A DNA stretch of 5,440 bases, taken from Chloroflexota bacterium (lineage in GTDB: Bacteria; Chloroflexota; Dehalococcoidia; UBA3495). A program made the translations under genes and the position numbers. Shown here piece by piece: positions 5,285 to 5,440 of this stretch. Every line of letters starts with the position of its first letter. The first letter of the stretch is position 1. The notes beneath the pieces were generated by a model that worked only from the letters and a program-made list of their open reading frames with translations, searched no databases and was not told the DNA's origin. The stretch covers positions 1 to 5,440 of the forward strand of contig JACZRM010000137.1 in NCBI GenBank assembly GCA_022576105.1, written 5' to 3'.

Positions 5285-5440
5285 AAAAGTCATTCTCAGC
5301 GTAGCGAAGAATCTAGTTCACTCGGTTTTAGGCCCTTCGCGGAGTTTATCCTGAGCCACTTCGACAAGCTCAGAGCCTGCCCTGAGTTCTGCCCTGAGTT
5401 CATCGAAGCGACAGGCTGGGCCGAAGGGCTCAGGGTAACA
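5281..5440. repeat. Dispersed palindromic repeat, copy B (reaches the right edge)
   Basis: Positions 5281-5340 repeat 1067-1125 in the same orientation. The following part repeats the 1210-1261 cluster, with 22 identical bases at 5367-5388. Hairpin arms include CTTCG (5359-5363) with CGAAG (5404-5408), and GCCCTTCG (5332-5339) with CGAAGGGC (5422-5429). A perfect 12-bp tandem duplication of CTGCCCTGAGTT occupies 5377-5400 and is absent from the left cluster. No gene is seen between 5204 and the right edge. Confidence 0.7.

Noticed and set aside
1067..5440. CRISPR array
   Set aside because: Repeats are palindromic, variable and scattered, with no regular spacers and no cas genes.

Overview
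The window is a bacterial chromosomal segment with six confidently named or well-supported protein genes. They lie in GC-rich DNA (one hand-counted line in the TfoX gene is about 68% GC), next to an AT-richer left end (hand-counted lines of 45% and 35% GC). No tRNA, rRNA, CRISPR array, integrase or transposase is visible. The protein styles, the fused HisIE and the abundant CCTTCG/GAGCTCAG-type dispersed palindromes would suit an environmental bacterium, possibly Chloroflexota. No marker gene is present, so that placement is weak.

Layout from left to right. Positions 1-660 hold the end of an unidentified reading frame running in from the left edge and a basic 102-residue hypothetical ORF; this stretch differs in composition from the rest. 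A TfoX/Sxy N-terminal domain protein follows on the minus strand (690-1019). About 440 bp without a gene (1020-1456) contains dispersed palindromic repeats and a candidate promoter. A peptidase S51/cyanophycinase-like protein (1457-2143, plus strand) then runs convergently into the end of a minus-strand histidine gene group, with only 3 bp between the stop codons.

The minus-strand group reads hisF (4614-3796), a HAD-family hydrolase (3546-2839) and hisIE (2767-2147). HisIE performs the pyrophosphohydrolase and cyclohydrolase steps (PR-ATP to PR-AMP to ProFAR). HisF is the cyclase half of imidazole glycerol phosphate synthase; its glutaminase partner HisH is not in the window. The HAD protein could supply a phosphatase such as histidinol-phosphatase, but its first motif lacks the second aspartate of HAD phosphatases. 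A REPIN-like inverted repeat pair lies between hisF and the HAD gene. A 17-bp tandem repeat covers the hisIE start and produces a chain of tiny ORFs joined by ATGA stop/start overlaps.

A 193-bp divergent intergenic region with candidate promoters on both strands separates hisF from a GlcG/HbpS-family gene (4808-5203). Downstream of that gene are a strong stem-loop and a second copy of the dispersed repeat, which runs to the right edge. The most interesting signals are the self-perpetuating ATGA chain ahead of hisIE, the REP-containing ORF that exactly bridges hisF and the HAD gene, the unusual HAD motif set, and an insertion of about 18 residues next to the HisF active site.
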